Shown: in pieces, positions 1-7,510 of the stretch
How positions within the stretch are numbered: the first letter of the stretch is position 1
How the letters are laid out: each line of letters starts with the position of its first letter
Source of the DNA: Ardenticatenales bacterium
Lineage (GTDB): Bacteria > Chloroflexota > Anaerolineae > Promineifilales > Promineifilaceae
Direction of reading: 5' to 3'
DNA: 11,168 nucleotides
NCBI GenBank assembly: GCA_020634575.1
Contig: JACKBM010000081.1
Span: 1 to 11,168 of the forward strand
Position numbers and translations under genes: made by a program
The notes under the pieces: model-generated
The model's database searches: none
Told to the model about the DNA's origin: nothing
The model's input: the letters and a program-made list of their open reading frames with translations, nothing else

Positions 1-97
1 GAAAGGCCGCAGGCCGTACTGACAGCTGAAAGGGCCCCAGGCCCGTACTGACAGCTAAAAGGCCGCAGGCCGTGCTAACAGCTAACGGCTAATAGCT
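1..97. repeat. Short tandem repeats with hairpin core
   Basis: Three consecutive units lie at 1-27, 28-56 and 57-83, followed by two decayed ends (84-90 and 91-97, each finishing in GCT). Each unit has the form RAAAGG..CC-nCA-GG..CC-GTRCTRACAGCT. The core is a small inverted repeat: GGCC-GCA-GGCC in units 1 and 3, and GGGCC-CCA-GGCCC in unit 2. Unit 2 is two bases longer because it gains one G on the left arm and one C on the right arm, so the stem grows by one base pair and pairing is kept. The array may continue to the left of the window. No protein is encoded here. This could be an intergenic repeat family spread over the genome; that cannot be judged from one copy of the array. Confidence 0.8.
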
Positions 98-321
98 CCC
101 CCCACCTAGCCGCCCAGTCATCTTAGTACCAATATCCCATTTGTTCAGGAGGTACCCTGGTGTAACCTACTGAACATACAAGCGCGGAGTAAATTGCTAA
201 GATAAAACCGAATTCAGGGAGAAAGTTTACCCGTCTTTGAACTTGTTTTTTCGTTGGTCATAACTTCCCAAGCAAGGCCAACTTTTTTATTCTCTTTTCC
301 TCCTTTTTCTCCTCTTCCCGC
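98..321 (+). other. Gene-free AT-richer region with possible nested RNA helices
   Basis: No convincing coding frame is visible. Two inverted repeats nest inside each other. An outer one, ATCTTAGTA (120-128) with TGCTAAGAT (195-203), can form 9 pairs with one U-G. An inner hairpin pairs GTTCAG (143-148) with CTGAAC (170-175) and, after one mismatch, AGGT (150-153) with ACCT (165-168), with an 11-base loop. A pyrimidine tract follows at 282-319, then the terminator at 322-351. The whole stretch could be the end of a transcript from outside the window, a small RNA, or a leader of the acetyltransferase gene. I recognise no known RNA family. Helices of this size can arise by chance in about 200 bases, so the RNA reading is tentative. 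Confidence 0.3.
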
Positions 322-351
322 AAAGAGCCCTACCTCCCGGTGGGGCTTTTT
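322..351 (+). terminator. Intrinsic terminator
   Basis: The arms AGCCCTACC (326-334) and GGTGGGGCT (339-347) pair over 9 bp with one U-G wobble around a TCCC loop. The stem is followed directly by a T run (347-351). Bases 322-325 can also pair with the T run (A-U pairs and one G-U), which gives a longer stem on an A-rich left flank. It acts on + strand transcripts. It ends 46 bases before the acetyltransferase start, so it either stops transcription arriving from the left or attenuates that gene. Confidence 0.8.
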
Positions 352-397
352 GTGTACTGGAGACAGATTGGAATAGCGTGCTGATGAGGGGACTACA

Positions 398-922
398 ATG
401 TTGAACAGCATGGCTGACGTAATCACTCTGGATGACCTGGAATTTCAGCTGCCCCTGGATGGGGCGGGTGGACCGGCCGGTACCACCTTCCGCGCCGCCC
501 GCCGCGAGGATTGGACCCAGCTACAAAGCTGCTGCTACCCGGATCACGAACCGTCACTCCTGCGCGTGCACTTTGAACGCTCCCTGGAGCAACAGGCCCG
601 TGGGCGTGGTTATTGGCTGGTGGCGACTGTTGGCGAGGAGATCGTCGGTGCCGGGCAGCTGGCGCCTTATGGCCAACGGCTGGAGATCGCCAATGTGGCG
701 GTTAACGCTCGCTGGCGCCGGCAGGGCATTGGTACGGCGATCGTCACTTTCCTCCATGCGCAGGCCGGTGCCCTGGGCTACGAAAGCGTGGACATTTCGG
801 TGGCGGCTGACAATGCCGGCGCTCTGCGTCTTTATCAGCGGCTGGGTTTTGGCAACTGCCATTACATCCGCCAGGGACCATTGCCCGCGATTGTCGTGCT
901 GCGCGCATTTACCTCAATTTAG
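398..922 (+). CDS. GNAT-family N-acetyltransferase
   Basis: This 174-residue protein probably moves an acetyl group from acetyl-CoA to an amine; the substrate is unknown. The GNAT fold covers about residues 30-170. Motif A is visible as N-V-A-V (99-102) followed by the acetyl-CoA pyrophosphate loop R107-R-Q-G-I-G-T113, the usual R/Q-x-x-G-x-G/A pattern. Motif B is N139-A-G-A-L-R-L-Y146 then L-G-F (149-151), which is typical of RimI-like GNATs. The first 25 or so residues are an acidic leader outside the domain. The ATG at 398 is chosen because GAGGGGA (386-392) sits 5 bases upstream; an in-frame ATG at 410 is a weaker alternative. There is no signal peptide, so it is probably cytoplasmic. It follows an intrinsic terminator and is separated from the next gene by 82 bases holding a candidate promoter, so it may be a single-gene unit. 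Family assignment is firm; function is open. Confidence 0.9.
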   Translation: MLNSMADVITLDDLEFQLPLDGAGGPAGTTFRAARREDWTQLQSCCYPDHEPSLLRVHFERSLEQQARGRGYWLVATVGEEIVGAGQLAPYGQRLEIANVAVNARWRRQGIGTAIVTFLHAQAGALGYESVDISVAADNAGALRLYQRLGFGNCHYIRQGPLPAIVVLRAFTSI

Positions 923-927
923 GGGAA

Positions 928-956
928 TTAACCTTTGCCCTGTTCTCATTTACAAT
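928..956 (+). promoter_or_regulatory. Candidate sigma-70-type promoter of the methyltransferase pair
   Basis: TTAACC (928-933, 4 of 6 to TTGACA) and TACAAT (951-956, 5 of 6 to TATAAT) are separated by exactly 17 bases. Transcription would start near 963, about 42 bases before the methyltransferase ATG. The -10 and the four bases after it (TACAATAGGC) are repeated exactly upstream of ribF at 10553-10562. This is a sequence match only. Confidence 0.45.
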
Positions 957-1004
957 AGGCTGTCCGGTAGCCCGGTAACGAGGCTGACTGGGAGGAGCGT
1001 GTAA

Positions 1005-1814
1005 ATGAGCAACCGGTACAGTGATCCCAACCTGCTGGCCGAGCAATATCAAACGCAGGACCATCTGGCGGTGCGAATACGCACCCATGATTTGTACACG
1101 GTGCCCGCCCTGGATTTACCGGCGGAAGGGCTGGCCCTGCTGCCCTGGCGGGGCGATGAGCTGGTGCTGGATGTGGGCTGTGGCAACGGCGCTTACATGG
1201 CCGGGGTGCTGGCCCGGACCGGCCGGTACATCGCCGCCGATTACTCCCTCGGTATGCTGCGCAGCCTGACCCCACCCCCCAGCCAGCGCCTCAACCTGGA
1301 TGCCCAGCAACTACCCTGCCGCTCCCACAGCGCCGACATCATCCTGGCCAACCACATGCTTTACCATGTGCCCGACAAGCCGCAGGCCCTGGCGGAAATC
1401 AGACGGGTACTCAAGCCCGCAGGTTTCCTGCTCGCGGCCACCAACAGCCAGACGACCATGTCTGAGTTTCGCGACATCCTGCTGGCGACGGCGGCCCGCC
1501 TTGGCGCTGACATTCCGCTGCCGGATTACTTCGGCCGCATCGATTTTACGCTGGAGAATGGCGCTGATTTTCTGGCACCCCATTTTGGCAGCGTGACGCG
1601 CCACATTTTCCGCAACGCGCTGGAATTCAGGGAGCCGGAGCCAATTGTGGCTTATCAGATGTCGATGTGGAGCGGTTGGCTGGGTGGCTCCGGCAGTGGC
1701 GTGGGTCCCGGCGAGTTTGCCGCGGCGATGTTTGCTTACCTGGCGGAGCGTTTCCAGGAGACGGACGTGATCCGGGTTCACAAGCAGACCGGTTTTTTTG
1801 TCTGCCAGCCATGA
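1005..1814 (+). CDS. Class I SAM-dependent methyltransferase (UbiE/Methyltransf_11 type)
   Basis: This 269-residue protein has a Rossmann-like methyltransferase domain over about residues 45-145. Motif I is V-L-D-V-G-C-G-N-G (54-62), which binds S-adenosylmethionine. The acidic end of strand 2 is D79, in A-A-D-Y-S. The strand-4 motif is D111-I-I-L-A-N-H-M-L-Y-H121, followed by the family's usual A-L-A-E-I-R-R-V-L-K-P-G-type helix and strand (128-140). The C-terminal half (150-269) is a substrate-side region I do not recognise, with a Gly/Ser-rich stretch at 227-236. GGAGGAG (991-997) lies 7 bases before the ATG and supports this start. The stop overlaps the ATG of the next methyltransferase. 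No membrane segment is visible. The substrate could be a small molecule or a quinone-like compound; nothing in the sequence decides this. Confidence 0.88.
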   Translation: MSNRYSDPNLLAEQYQTQDHLAVRIRTHDLYTVPALDLPAEGLALLPWRGDELVLDVGCGNGAYMAGVLARTGRYIAADYSLGMLRSLTPPPSQRLNLDAQQLPCRSHSADIILANHMLYHVPDKPQALAEIRRVLKPAGFLLAATNSQTTMSEFRDILLATAARLGADIPLPDYFGRIDFTLENGADFLAPHFGSVTRHIFRNALEFREPEPIVAYQMSMWSGWLGGSGSGVGPGEFAAAMFAYLAERFQETDVIRVHKQTGFFVCQP

Positions 1815-2515
1815 GCGGATTCTGGCGCAAACAACTGCGTAATCGCCTGGCGCTGCTGCCCTACGTACCAGCAGCGGAGTGGCATTTTCGCCGGCTGCGG
1901 CGGCAGGGGCTGTTTGCGCCCATTGCCCAACTGGCAGCCCGCTATGGGGCCGGCATACCTACCACCTATCCCGGGGCCAAATATCTGCATCGCTACCCAT
2001 CATATCTGCGCGAAAATGTGGCGCGCGGGGTACAGCTTCGCCTGGCAGGAAGCTCACCCCTGCGCATCCTCGATCTCGGCTGTGGGCCTGGTTATTTCCT
2101 GCTCGTCTGCTGCGCCTGGGGGCACACGGTGATGGGGTTGGACGTGGCCGGCAACCAGATTTTCGACCGGCTTATTGCTGAGCTGAGCCTGCCGCGTTAT
2201 GAAATGGCTGTGCGGGCCGGCGCACCCTTGCCGGCCGAAATTGGGCAGTACGATCTCATTACTGCCTTTTCTATAGATTTTGATGAGAAACCGCTGCAGG
2301 GTGTCATCTGGGCTGAAGCGGAATGGACGGCGTTTTTGACCGATATCGCCGCTCATTTGCCCGCTGGCGGGCGGCTTTTTCTGCGACTGAATCTTGACAA
2401 ATATGGCCTGCAGACCGTGCGGGACCGGCCGGTTCTCTGGACCGCGCTCAGCCAGCACCCCCAATACGACTGCCTGGCCAGCAACCATCGCGACGTGTTA
2501 TTGCGCCGCCGCTAA
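1811..2515 (+). CDS. Second class I SAM-dependent methyltransferase
   Basis: This 234-residue protein starts at the ATG that shares ATGA with the stop of the preceding gene, so translation is probably coupled; no good Shine-Dalgarno precedes it. The frame is open upstream to 1667, but a start there would overlap the first methyltransferase by nearly 150 bases and add no conserved sequence. Motif I is R-I-L-D-L-G-C-G-P-G (85-94). D111 (G-L-D-V) is the likely ribose-binding acid. Y147-D148-L-I-T-A-F is the strand-4 motif, and L-P-A-G-G-R-L-F-L-R-L (183-193) is the late strand. About 80 basic, Tyr-rich residues precede the SAM site (Y54-P-G-A-K-Y58; R61-Y-P), more than most stand-alone domains have, and may hold substrate contacts. 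The protein is not a duplicate of its neighbour: similarity is confined to the SAM-binding core. Substrate unknown. Confidence 0.82.
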   Translation: MSGFWRKQLRNRLALLPYVPAAEWHFRRLRRQGLFAPIAQLAARYGAGIPTTYPGAKYLHRYPSYLRENVARGVQLRLAGSSPLRILDLGCGPGYFLLVCCAWGHTVMGLDVAGNQIFDRLIAELSLPRYEMAVRAGAPLPAEIGQYDLITAFSIDFDEKPLQGVIWAEAEWTAFLTDIAAHLPAGGRLFLRLNLDKYGLQTVRDRPVLWTALSQHPQYDCLASNHRDVLLRRR

Positions 2516-2574
2516 CAGAAGTTGCCGGCGAGTTTGGCGCCGCAGCTAGGGCCGGTAGACGAACCGATCTCATA

Positions 2575-2604
2575 TTGCCAGCGCCTCGCGGATTCTGCTA
2601 TAAT
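2575..2604 (+). promoter_or_regulatory. Sigma-70-type promoter of the FCD regulator-sucAB cluster
   Basis: TTGCCA (2575-2580, 5 of 6 to TTGACA) and a perfect TATAAT (2599-2604) are 18 bases apart. An extended -10 TG lies at 2596-2597. The start of transcription would be near 2611, leaving a leader of about 53 bases before the regulator ATG. It is the best promoter match in the window and the only strong one before the sucAB genes. Confidence 0.75.
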
Positions 2605-2615
2605 GTTCAAAGATT

Positions 2616-2634
2616 TGATTCATTGGATGAATCA
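2616..2634. promoter_or_regulatory. Perfect palindrome, candidate operator
   Basis: TGATTCAT-TGG-ATGAATCA has two perfect 8-base arms around a 3-base centre, placed at about +6 to +24 relative to the predicted start. That position suits repression by a dimeric protein. The gene immediately downstream encodes a GntR/FCD regulator, and this family usually binds palindromes of this size and often controls itself. A further inverted pair, AATCA (2630-2634) with TGATT (2642-2646), overlaps its right side and could be a second half-site. Assignment as the operator of that regulator is inference. Confidence 0.6.
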
Positions 2635-2663
2635 GATTAATTGATTGTAGGGTCAACGATTTT

Positions 2664-3350
2664 ATGCGTTTTGATAAGCTTGATTCCGAGCTGCTGCAAT
2701 ACCTGGTCGCCAATGGGGTGCCGGTTGGCGAACGGGTGCCGACGCTGACCGAGCTCAGTGACGCCCTGGGCATCAGCGTGGGCAAGCTGCGCGAGCAGTT
2801 GGAAGTGGCCCGCCATCTCAACATCGTTTCCGTGCGGCCGCGTAAGGGTATCCGGCGCGAGCCATTTGATTTCCGGCCGGCGTTGCTGACCAGTCTGCTC
2901 TTTGGCCTGGCCACTGATGAAGCGACCTTCCGCCAGTTCAGCCAGCTGCGCCAGGCGGTGGAGACCGGTTTCTGGCTGGAGGCAGTGGCCCAGTTAACGC
3001 CCGCTGATATTGAAAACTTGCGTGCCCTGGTCAGCCGGGCCTGGGCCAAGCTGCGCGGCAATCCGCCCCACATCCCCAACCAGGAACATCGTGAATTTCA
3101 TCTGAGCTTCTTTGCCCGGCTGGACAATCCTTTTGTCAAAGGGTTACTGGAAGCGTACTGGGATGCTTACGACGCAGTGGAAATCACGGCCTTTGCCAGC
3201 TACCAGTATTGGCTGGATGTCTGGCATTATCACGAGCAAATTGTCGATGCCCTGGCTGAAGGCGATCTGCAAAAGGGGCAGGAGCTATTGGTGGCTCATT
3301 TTGCCCTCCTGCGCGAAATCCCCAGCTTTAGCCCGAACGGGACCAACTGA
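2664..3350 (+). CDS. GntR-family transcriptional regulator, FadR subfamily (FCD domain)
   Basis: This 228-residue regulator has an N-terminal winged helix (about 5-66): V25-P-T-L-T-E-L-S-D-A-L-G-I-S is the expected helix-turn-helix and R58-P-R-K-G-I-R is the wing. An all-helical FCD ligand domain follows (about 70-215). FCD proteins usually bind a metal and an organic acid. Likely ligands here are H142 and H146 (in E-H-R-E-F-H), H190 (in H-Y-H-E-Q-I-V-D-A-L-A-E-G-D) and H212. H142 stands where many members have Asp. The Shine-Dalgarno is weak (GTAGGG at 2647-2652, 11 bases from the ATG). The stop is 2 bases before sucA, so the two are almost certainly co-transcribed. The arrangement resembles E. 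coli pdhR upstream of aceEF. The ligand is probably a TCA-related carboxylate, but this is inference. Confidence 0.9.
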   Translation: MRFDKLDSELLQYLVANGVPVGERVPTLTELSDALGISVGKLREQLEVARHLNIVSVRPRKGIRREPFDFRPALLTSLLFGLATDEATFRQFSQLRQAVETGFWLEAVAQLTPADIENLRALVSRAWAKLRGNPPHIPNQEHREFHLSFFARLDNPFVKGLLEAYWDAYDAVEITAFASYQYWLDVWHYHEQIVDALAEGDLQKGQELLVAHFALLREIPSFSPNGTN

Positions 3351-3352
3351 CG

Positions 3353-6163
3353 ATGGATTTGAACCGGGAATTCCACGGCCCCAATGCCGGCTATGTGCTG
3401 GAGCTTTATGAGCGCTATCGCCAGGATCCGAATTCGGTGGATGCGGCGACTCGGGCTCAGTTTGCCCGCTGGCAGCCGCCGCTAGAGTCCGCTATTACCC
3501 CAGCCCCGCCATCGAGCAATGGGCAAACGCCCGCCGTGGCCCAGACGTTGGCCGCCGCGACAGCGAGCCAGACGGCGCTGGGCGCCGTCCGCCTGGCCGC
3601 CGCCATCCGCAAGTATGGCCATCTGGCCGCCCAGATCGATCCGCTGGGCAGCGAGCCGCCGGGGGACCCGCTGCTCTCTTTGGCCGCCCATGGTCTGGAC
3701 GAGGCGACCTTACGTGAGTTGCCGGCCAGCGTTGTCGAGGGGCCGCTGAGCGCCGGCGCCGCCAATGCGTATGAGGCGTTTGTGGCGCTGAAAGAGGTGT
3801 ATTGCGGGTCGATTGGTTACGATTATGGTCATCTGAGTCTGCCGGAGGAGCGGGTCTGGTTGCGCCATGTGGCGGAGACCGGCCGGTATCATCCCGCCAC
3901 CGACAACGCCAGCCGGCTGCGACTATTGCGCCGCCTGACCCAGGTGGAGGGTTTCGAGAAATTCCTGCACCGCGCTTTCCTGGGCAAAACCCGCTTTTCC
4001 ATTGAAGGGCTGGATATGATGGTCCCCATGCTGGACCTCATCCTGGCGGATGCGTTTGAAGGCGGCATCAAGACGATCGTCATGGGCATGGCGCACCGCG
4101 GCCGGCTCAATGTGCTGGCCCACGTGCTGCAAAAGCCGTATGCCCAGATCATGGCGGAGTTCAAGGATCCGGTGCTGGGCAACCGCTCAGCGCGGCAGGA
4201 ATTGGGCTGGATGGGCGACGTCAAATATCACGAGGGCGCCCGCCGTGACCTGGCCGAGGGTGAGGCGCAACTGCGCGTCATCATGGCGCCTAACCCGAGC
4301 CATCTGGAGCATGTGAATCCGGTGGTCGAGGGGATGGTGCGTGCGGCCGACTCTCTCGTCGATCAGCCTGGCGAGACCCGCTTTGATCACGTGTCCGCCA
4401 TGGCGCTGTTGATTCACGGGGATGCCGCCTTTGTCGGCCAGGGCATCGTCGCCGAGACGATGAATTTTGCTGACGTTTCCGGCTGGCGCAACGGCGGCAC
4501 CATCCACATCATCGCCAACAACCAGATTGGTTTCACCGCGCTACCGGACGGCTCGCGCAGCACCCGCTACGCCAGCGATCTGGCTAAGGCGTTTGAGATT
4601 CCCATCGTTCACGTCAACGCCGATGATCCCGAAGCGTGTCTGGAAGTGGCGGCGCTGGCCATCGCTTACCGGCAGCATTTCAACAAAGATTTTATGATTG
4701 ACCTGGTCGGCTACCGCCGCTTTGGGCACAACGAGGGGGATGAGCCCCGTTTCACCCAGCCGAAGATGTATGCGGTGATCGACAGCCTGCCGACGGTGCG
4801 GGAAGCATGGGCCGGCAAGTTGACCCGGGCCGGGCTGCTCGACGGGGATGAAGCAGAACAGATGCTGGCGGGACAGATCGCCGATCTACAGCAGATTTTT
4901 GCCGACCTGGAGCCGGAAGCCGAGCTGCCCGCTCCTGATTTGAATAACCCCGAGCCAGGCGCCGCGCGCAGCACCATCACGCGTGTCGACCAGTCCAAGC
5001 TCGTCGCCTATAACGAAGCGGTTTATGCGCTACCGGCCGGTTTCCAGCCGAACGGGCGCCTGCTGCGCATCCTCAAACGACGCGCCGAAGCGCTGACGGA
5101 GCCGGCTGAACGCGCCATTGATTGGGGCCATGCTGAGGCGCTGGCCTTCGCTTCGATTCTGGCCCAGGGCACCGCCATCCGCCTGACCGGCGAGGATGCT
5201 GAGCGGGGCACCTTCAGCCATCGACATGCGCTGCTGCATGATAGCGAAACCGGCCGGACCTACGTGCCGTTGCAGGCGCTGCCGCAGGCGCAGGCCGCTT
5301 TTGAAGTGCGTAACAGCCCATTGTCGGAAAACGCCGCATTGGGTTTTGAGTATGGCTACAACATCCAGGCGCCGGACCGGCTGGTACTCTGGGAAGCGCA
5401 GTACGGCGATTTTGTGAACGGCGCTCAGGCGGTGATTGATGAGTTTGTGGTCTCCGGCCGGTCCAAATGGGGCCAGACGCCGTCGCTGGTGATGTTGTTG
5501 CCGCACGGGTATGAAGGGCAGGGGCCGGATCATTCGACCGGCCGGTTGGGCCGCTTCCTGCAGCTGGCCGCGGAAACCAACATGCGCATCGCCAACCCGA
5601 CGACGGCGGCGCAATATTTCCATTTGCTGCGCCGGCAGGCGTTGCTGCTCAAAAGCGACCCGCTGCCGCTGATTGTGATGTCGCCCAAGAGCCTGCTGCG
5701 CCATCCGCTGGCCGCTTCCTCGCTGGAAGAGCTGGCCCAGGGTCATTGGCAGCCGGTGATTCCGGACCCAACAGCGGCAGAGCGGCGCGACAAGGTGACC
5801 CGGTTGATTCTGTGCAGCGGTAAAGTTCACGTTGACCTGGAAAACAGTGAGGCGCGGGCGACGGCGGATTTTGTGGCCATCACCCGGGTGGAGCAACTGT
5901 ATCCCTTCCCGCTGATCGACATCGAGCCGTTGCTGGCCGAATATCCGAACCTGGCTGAGGTGGTCTGGTTGCAGGAAGAACCGGCTAACATGGGCGCCTG
6001 GAGTTTTGCCCAGCCGCTGCTGCAGGAACTGCTGGCAGGCCGCTGGCCGTTGCGCTACATCGGCCGGGCGCGCCGGGCCAGCCCGGCGGAAGGGTCGTCT
6101 GCCTGGCACCATGTCAACCAGCAGGAGATCGTGCGCCAGGCGTTTGCCGGGCCGGAGGATTAG
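3353..6163 (+). CDS. sucA: 2-oxoglutarate dehydrogenase, E1 component
   Basis: E1 of the 2-oxoglutarate dehydrogenase complex decarboxylates 2-oxoglutarate with thiamine diphosphate and passes the succinyl group to the lipoyl arm of E2. At 936 residues it is close to the E. coli SucA length (933) and lacks the extra acyltransferase-like N-terminal part of mycobacterial Kgd. The N-terminus (N11[12 protein letters not shown]25-P-N-S-V-D) is the family's E2/E3-binding start. Active-site motifs are H248-R-G-R-L-N-V, G288-D-V-K-Y-H293 and N314-P-S-H-L-E319. The Mg-ThDP motif is G356-D-A-A-F-x-G-Q-G with N389-N-Q-I-G-F. The C-terminal transketolase-like part carries [17 protein letters not shown] and a final Q-E-E-P-x-N-x-G-A-W. 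Between H248 and H293 the loop is about 7 residues longer than in E. coli as I recall it. There is only a weak Shine-Dalgarno (around 3337-3342), so translation is probably coupled to the regulator. No E3 gene is present here. Confidence 0.96.
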   Translation: MDLNREFHGPNAGYVLELYERYRQDPNSVDAATRAQFARWQPPLESAITPAPPSSNGQTPAVAQTLAAATASQTALGAVRLAAAIRKYGHLAAQIDPLGSEPPGDPLLSLAAHGLDEATLRELPASVVEGPLSAGAANAYEAFVALKEVYCGSIGYDYGHLSLPEERVWLRHVAETGRYHPATDNASRLRLLRRLTQVEGFEKFLHRAFLGKTRFSIEGLDMMVPMLDLILADAFEGGIKTIVMGMAHRGRLNVLAHVLQKPYAQIMAEFKDPVLGNRSARQELGWMGDVKYHEGARRDLAEGEAQLRVIMAPNPSHLEHVNPVVEGMVRAADSLVDQPGETRFDHVSAMALLIHGDAAFVGQGIVAETMNFADVSGWRNGGTIHIIANNQIGFTALPDGSRSTRYASDLAKAFEIPIVHVNADDPEACLEVAALAIAYRQHFNKDFMIDLVGYRRFGHNEGDEPRFTQPKMYAVIDSLPTVREAWAGKLTRAGLLDGDEAEQMLAGQIADLQQIFADLEPEAELPAPDLNNPEPGAARSTITRVDQSKLVAYNEAVYALPAGFQPNGRLLRILKRRAEALTEPAERAIDWGHAEALAFASILAQGTAIRLTGEDAERGTFSHRHALLHDSETGRTYVPLQALPQAQAAFEVRNSPLSENAALGFEYGYNIQAPDRLVLWEAQYGDFVNGAQAVIDEFVVSGRSKWGQTPSLVMLLPHGYEGQGPDHSTGRLGRFLQLAAETNMRIANPTTAAQYFHLLRRQALLLKSDPLPLIVMSPKSLLRHPLAASSLEELAQGHWQPVIPDPTAAERRDKVTRLILCSGKVHVDLENSEARATADFVAITRVEQLYPFPLIDIEPLLAEYPNLAEVVWLQEEPANMGAWSFAQPLLQELLAGRWPLRYIGRARRASPAEGSSAWHHVNQQEIVRQAFAGPED

Positions 6164-6168
6164 GGTTT

Positions 6169-7416
6169 ATGGCGATTGAGGTTGTGGTCCCGGAATTGGG
6201 GGAGTCGGTCATTGAGGCGACGGTGGGCCGCTGGTTGGTCCAGGCGGGGGCTCACGTCGAGGCCGGCGAGCTCCTGGTTGAGCTGCAGACGGACAAAGTG
6301 GACCTGGAGGTCAGCGCGGAACAGGCCGGCACTCTGGCGCAGATTTTGCACCAGGAAGGGGCGGATGTAGAGGTTGGTCAGGTGATCGCTCTGATCGAGC
6401 CTGGCGGCGATGCGCCTGTGGCCAAGCCGGCGGCCGCCGCCGAGGCTGAACCAGCCAGGACAACGGTCGACACGCAATCAGAAAGCCCGTCGACTGAGCC
6501 GACCACCGCAGCAACCCCGGTGGCACGCCGCTTAGCCGCCTCGGAAGGCGTTTCGCTGGCCGAAGTGAAAGGGACCGGCAGCCAGGGGCGGGTGACAAAA
6601 CAGGATGTGCAATCCCACCTGACACAGGCCAGCCCGGCTGAAGCAGCGCCGTCGGCGCCCACCGCAGTTCCGAGCACGGCGCCGGCTGAGCCAGCGCCGG
6701 TAACAACTGGTAGCGACCGGCCGGAAACGCGCGAGAAGATGAGCCGCCGCCGCCGCACCATCGCCCGGCGCCTGGTGGAGGCGCAGCAGACTGCGGCCAT
6801 GCTGACCACCTTCAACGAAGTGGACATGAGCGCGGTCAACGCGCTGCGTGACGCCCGCAAGGCTTCATTCAAAGAGCGCCACGGCGTCAGCCTGGGCATG
6901 TCGGCCTTCTTTGTCAAGGCGGCGGTGGGGGCGTTGAAGGCGTTTCCGCGCCTGAATGCGGAGATTCAGGGCGACGAAATGATCCTGAAGCATTATTACG
7001 ACATCGGCATGGCGATTGGCGCTGAGGAAGGGCTGGTTGTGCCGGTGCTGCGGGATGCTGATCGCCTGTCATTTGCCGATATCGGCCGGGGGATCGGCGA
7101 GTTTGCCCGCAAGGCGGCGGACGGCAGCCTGAGCCTGGACGATTTGCGCGGCGGGACGTTCACCATTACCAATGGCGGCGTGTTTGGCTCGATGCTGAGT
7201 ACGCCGATCTTAAATCCGCCCCAGGTTGGTATACTGGGGTTGCATAACATTGTGGACCGGCCGGTGGCCGTGAATGGCCAGGTGGAAATCCGGCCGATCA
7301 TGTACCTGGCCCTGAGTTATGACCATCGCATCGTCGATGGCCGGGAAGCGGTCCAGTTCCTCGTCAGGATCAAGGAGCTGATCGAGGATCCGGAGCTGCT
7401 TTTGCTGGAAGGTTAA
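6169..7416 (+). CDS. sucB: Dihydrolipoyllysine-residue succinyltransferase (2-oxoglutarate dehydrogenase E2)
   Basis: E2 carries the succinyl group on its lipoyl arm and transfers it to CoA; it also forms the core of the complex. The 415 residues are in the usual order. A single lipoyl domain (1-78) has the lipoylated lysine K43 in [10 protein letters not shown]. An Ala/Pro/Glu/Thr-rich linker (80-113) is followed by the peripheral subunit-binding domain (about 115-150; P117-V-A-R-R-L-A, G135[12 protein letters not shown]). A second Ala/Pro-rich hinge (152-182) leads to the catalytic domain (about 186-415). The active-site motif is S383-Y-D-H386-R-I-V-D390-G. The end, D-P-E-L-L-L-L-E-G, is typical. 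GGAGGA (6154-6159) lies 9 bases upstream of the ATG, which is 5 bases after the sucA stop. The pairing with SucA, and not a pyruvate or branched-chain E1, fixes the substrate. Confidence 0.95.
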   Translation: MAIEVVVPELGESVIEATVGRWLVQAGAHVEAGELLVELQTDKVDLEVSAEQAGTLAQILHQEGADVEVGQVIALIEPGGDAPVAKPAAAAEAEPARTTVDTQSESPSTEPTTAATPVARRLAASEGVSLAEVKGTGSQGRVTKQDVQSHLTQASPAEAAPSAPTAVPSTAPAEPAPVTTGSDRPETREKMSRRRRTIARRLVEAQQTAAMLTTFNEVDMSAVNALRDARKASFKERHGVSLGMSAFFVKAAVGALKAFPRLNAEIQGDEMILKHYYDIGMAIGAEEGLVVPVLRDADRLSFADIGRGIGEFARKAADGSLSLDDLRGGTFTITNGGVFGSMLSTPILNPPQVGILGLHNIVDRPVAVNGQVEIRPIMYLALSYDHRIVDGREAVQFLVRIKELIEDPELLLLEG

Positions 7417-7455
7417 TGCGTTTTGTAAGGGTGTTATTCTAAACAGGAAAGCAGG

Positions 7456-7484
7456 TGGACAGGACCCCTCTTTTCCGCTAGATT
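7456..7484 (+). promoter_or_regulatory. Candidate promoter of korAB
   Basis: TGGACA (7456-7461, 5 of 6 to TTGACA) and TAGATT (7479-7484, 4 of 6 to TATAAT) are exactly 17 bases apart. Transcription would begin near 7491, giving a leader of about 100 bases that contains the hairpin at 7511-7533. The -10 is imperfect, so read-through from sucB remains possible. No convincing intrinsic terminator follows sucB. Confidence 0.4.
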
Positions 7485-7510
7485 AGCCCTCTTCCAAACC
7501 GAAGATTCGC

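Noticed and set aside
146..160. T-box-like AGG-AGGTACC
   Set aside because: It resembles only part of the T-box bulge sequence. The terminator is about 160 bases away, and an acetyltransferase is not a typical T-box target.
223..252. AAGTT/AACTT stem followed by a T run as a terminator
   Set aside because: Only five mostly A-T pairs with a 12-base loop; too weak, and a much better terminator lies 70 bases on.
237..264. TTGAAC and CATAAC, 16 bases apart, as a promoter
   Set aside because: Each box matches only 4 of 6 positions, and the transcript would meet the strong terminator before the acetyltransferase.
214..426. Minus-strand open frame of 70 codons
   Set aside because: It runs through the terminator and pyrimidine tract and into the acetyltransferase start. 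Its Lys/Glu/Gly-rich stretch is just the complement of the pyrimidine run, and no domain or ribosome binding site is evident.
1667..1810. Upstream in-frame start for the second methyltransferase
   Set aside because: It would add 48 residues overlapping the first methyltransferase in another frame. The ATGA overlap at 1811 gives the usual coupled start.
2516..2574. Terminator after the second methyltransferase
   Set aside because: A CGGCG/CGCCG inverted pair exists but has no T run after it, so I see no intrinsic terminator here.
5030..6112. 360-codon antisense open frame across sucA
   Set aside because: Same shadow effect; composition is rich in Arg, Gln, Pro and His with no motif, opposite a well-conserved E1 sequence.
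6409..6723. Ala/Pro-rich stretches of sucB as low-complexity or repeat expansion
   Set aside because: They are the normal flexible linkers flanking the subunit-binding domain of E2 proteins.
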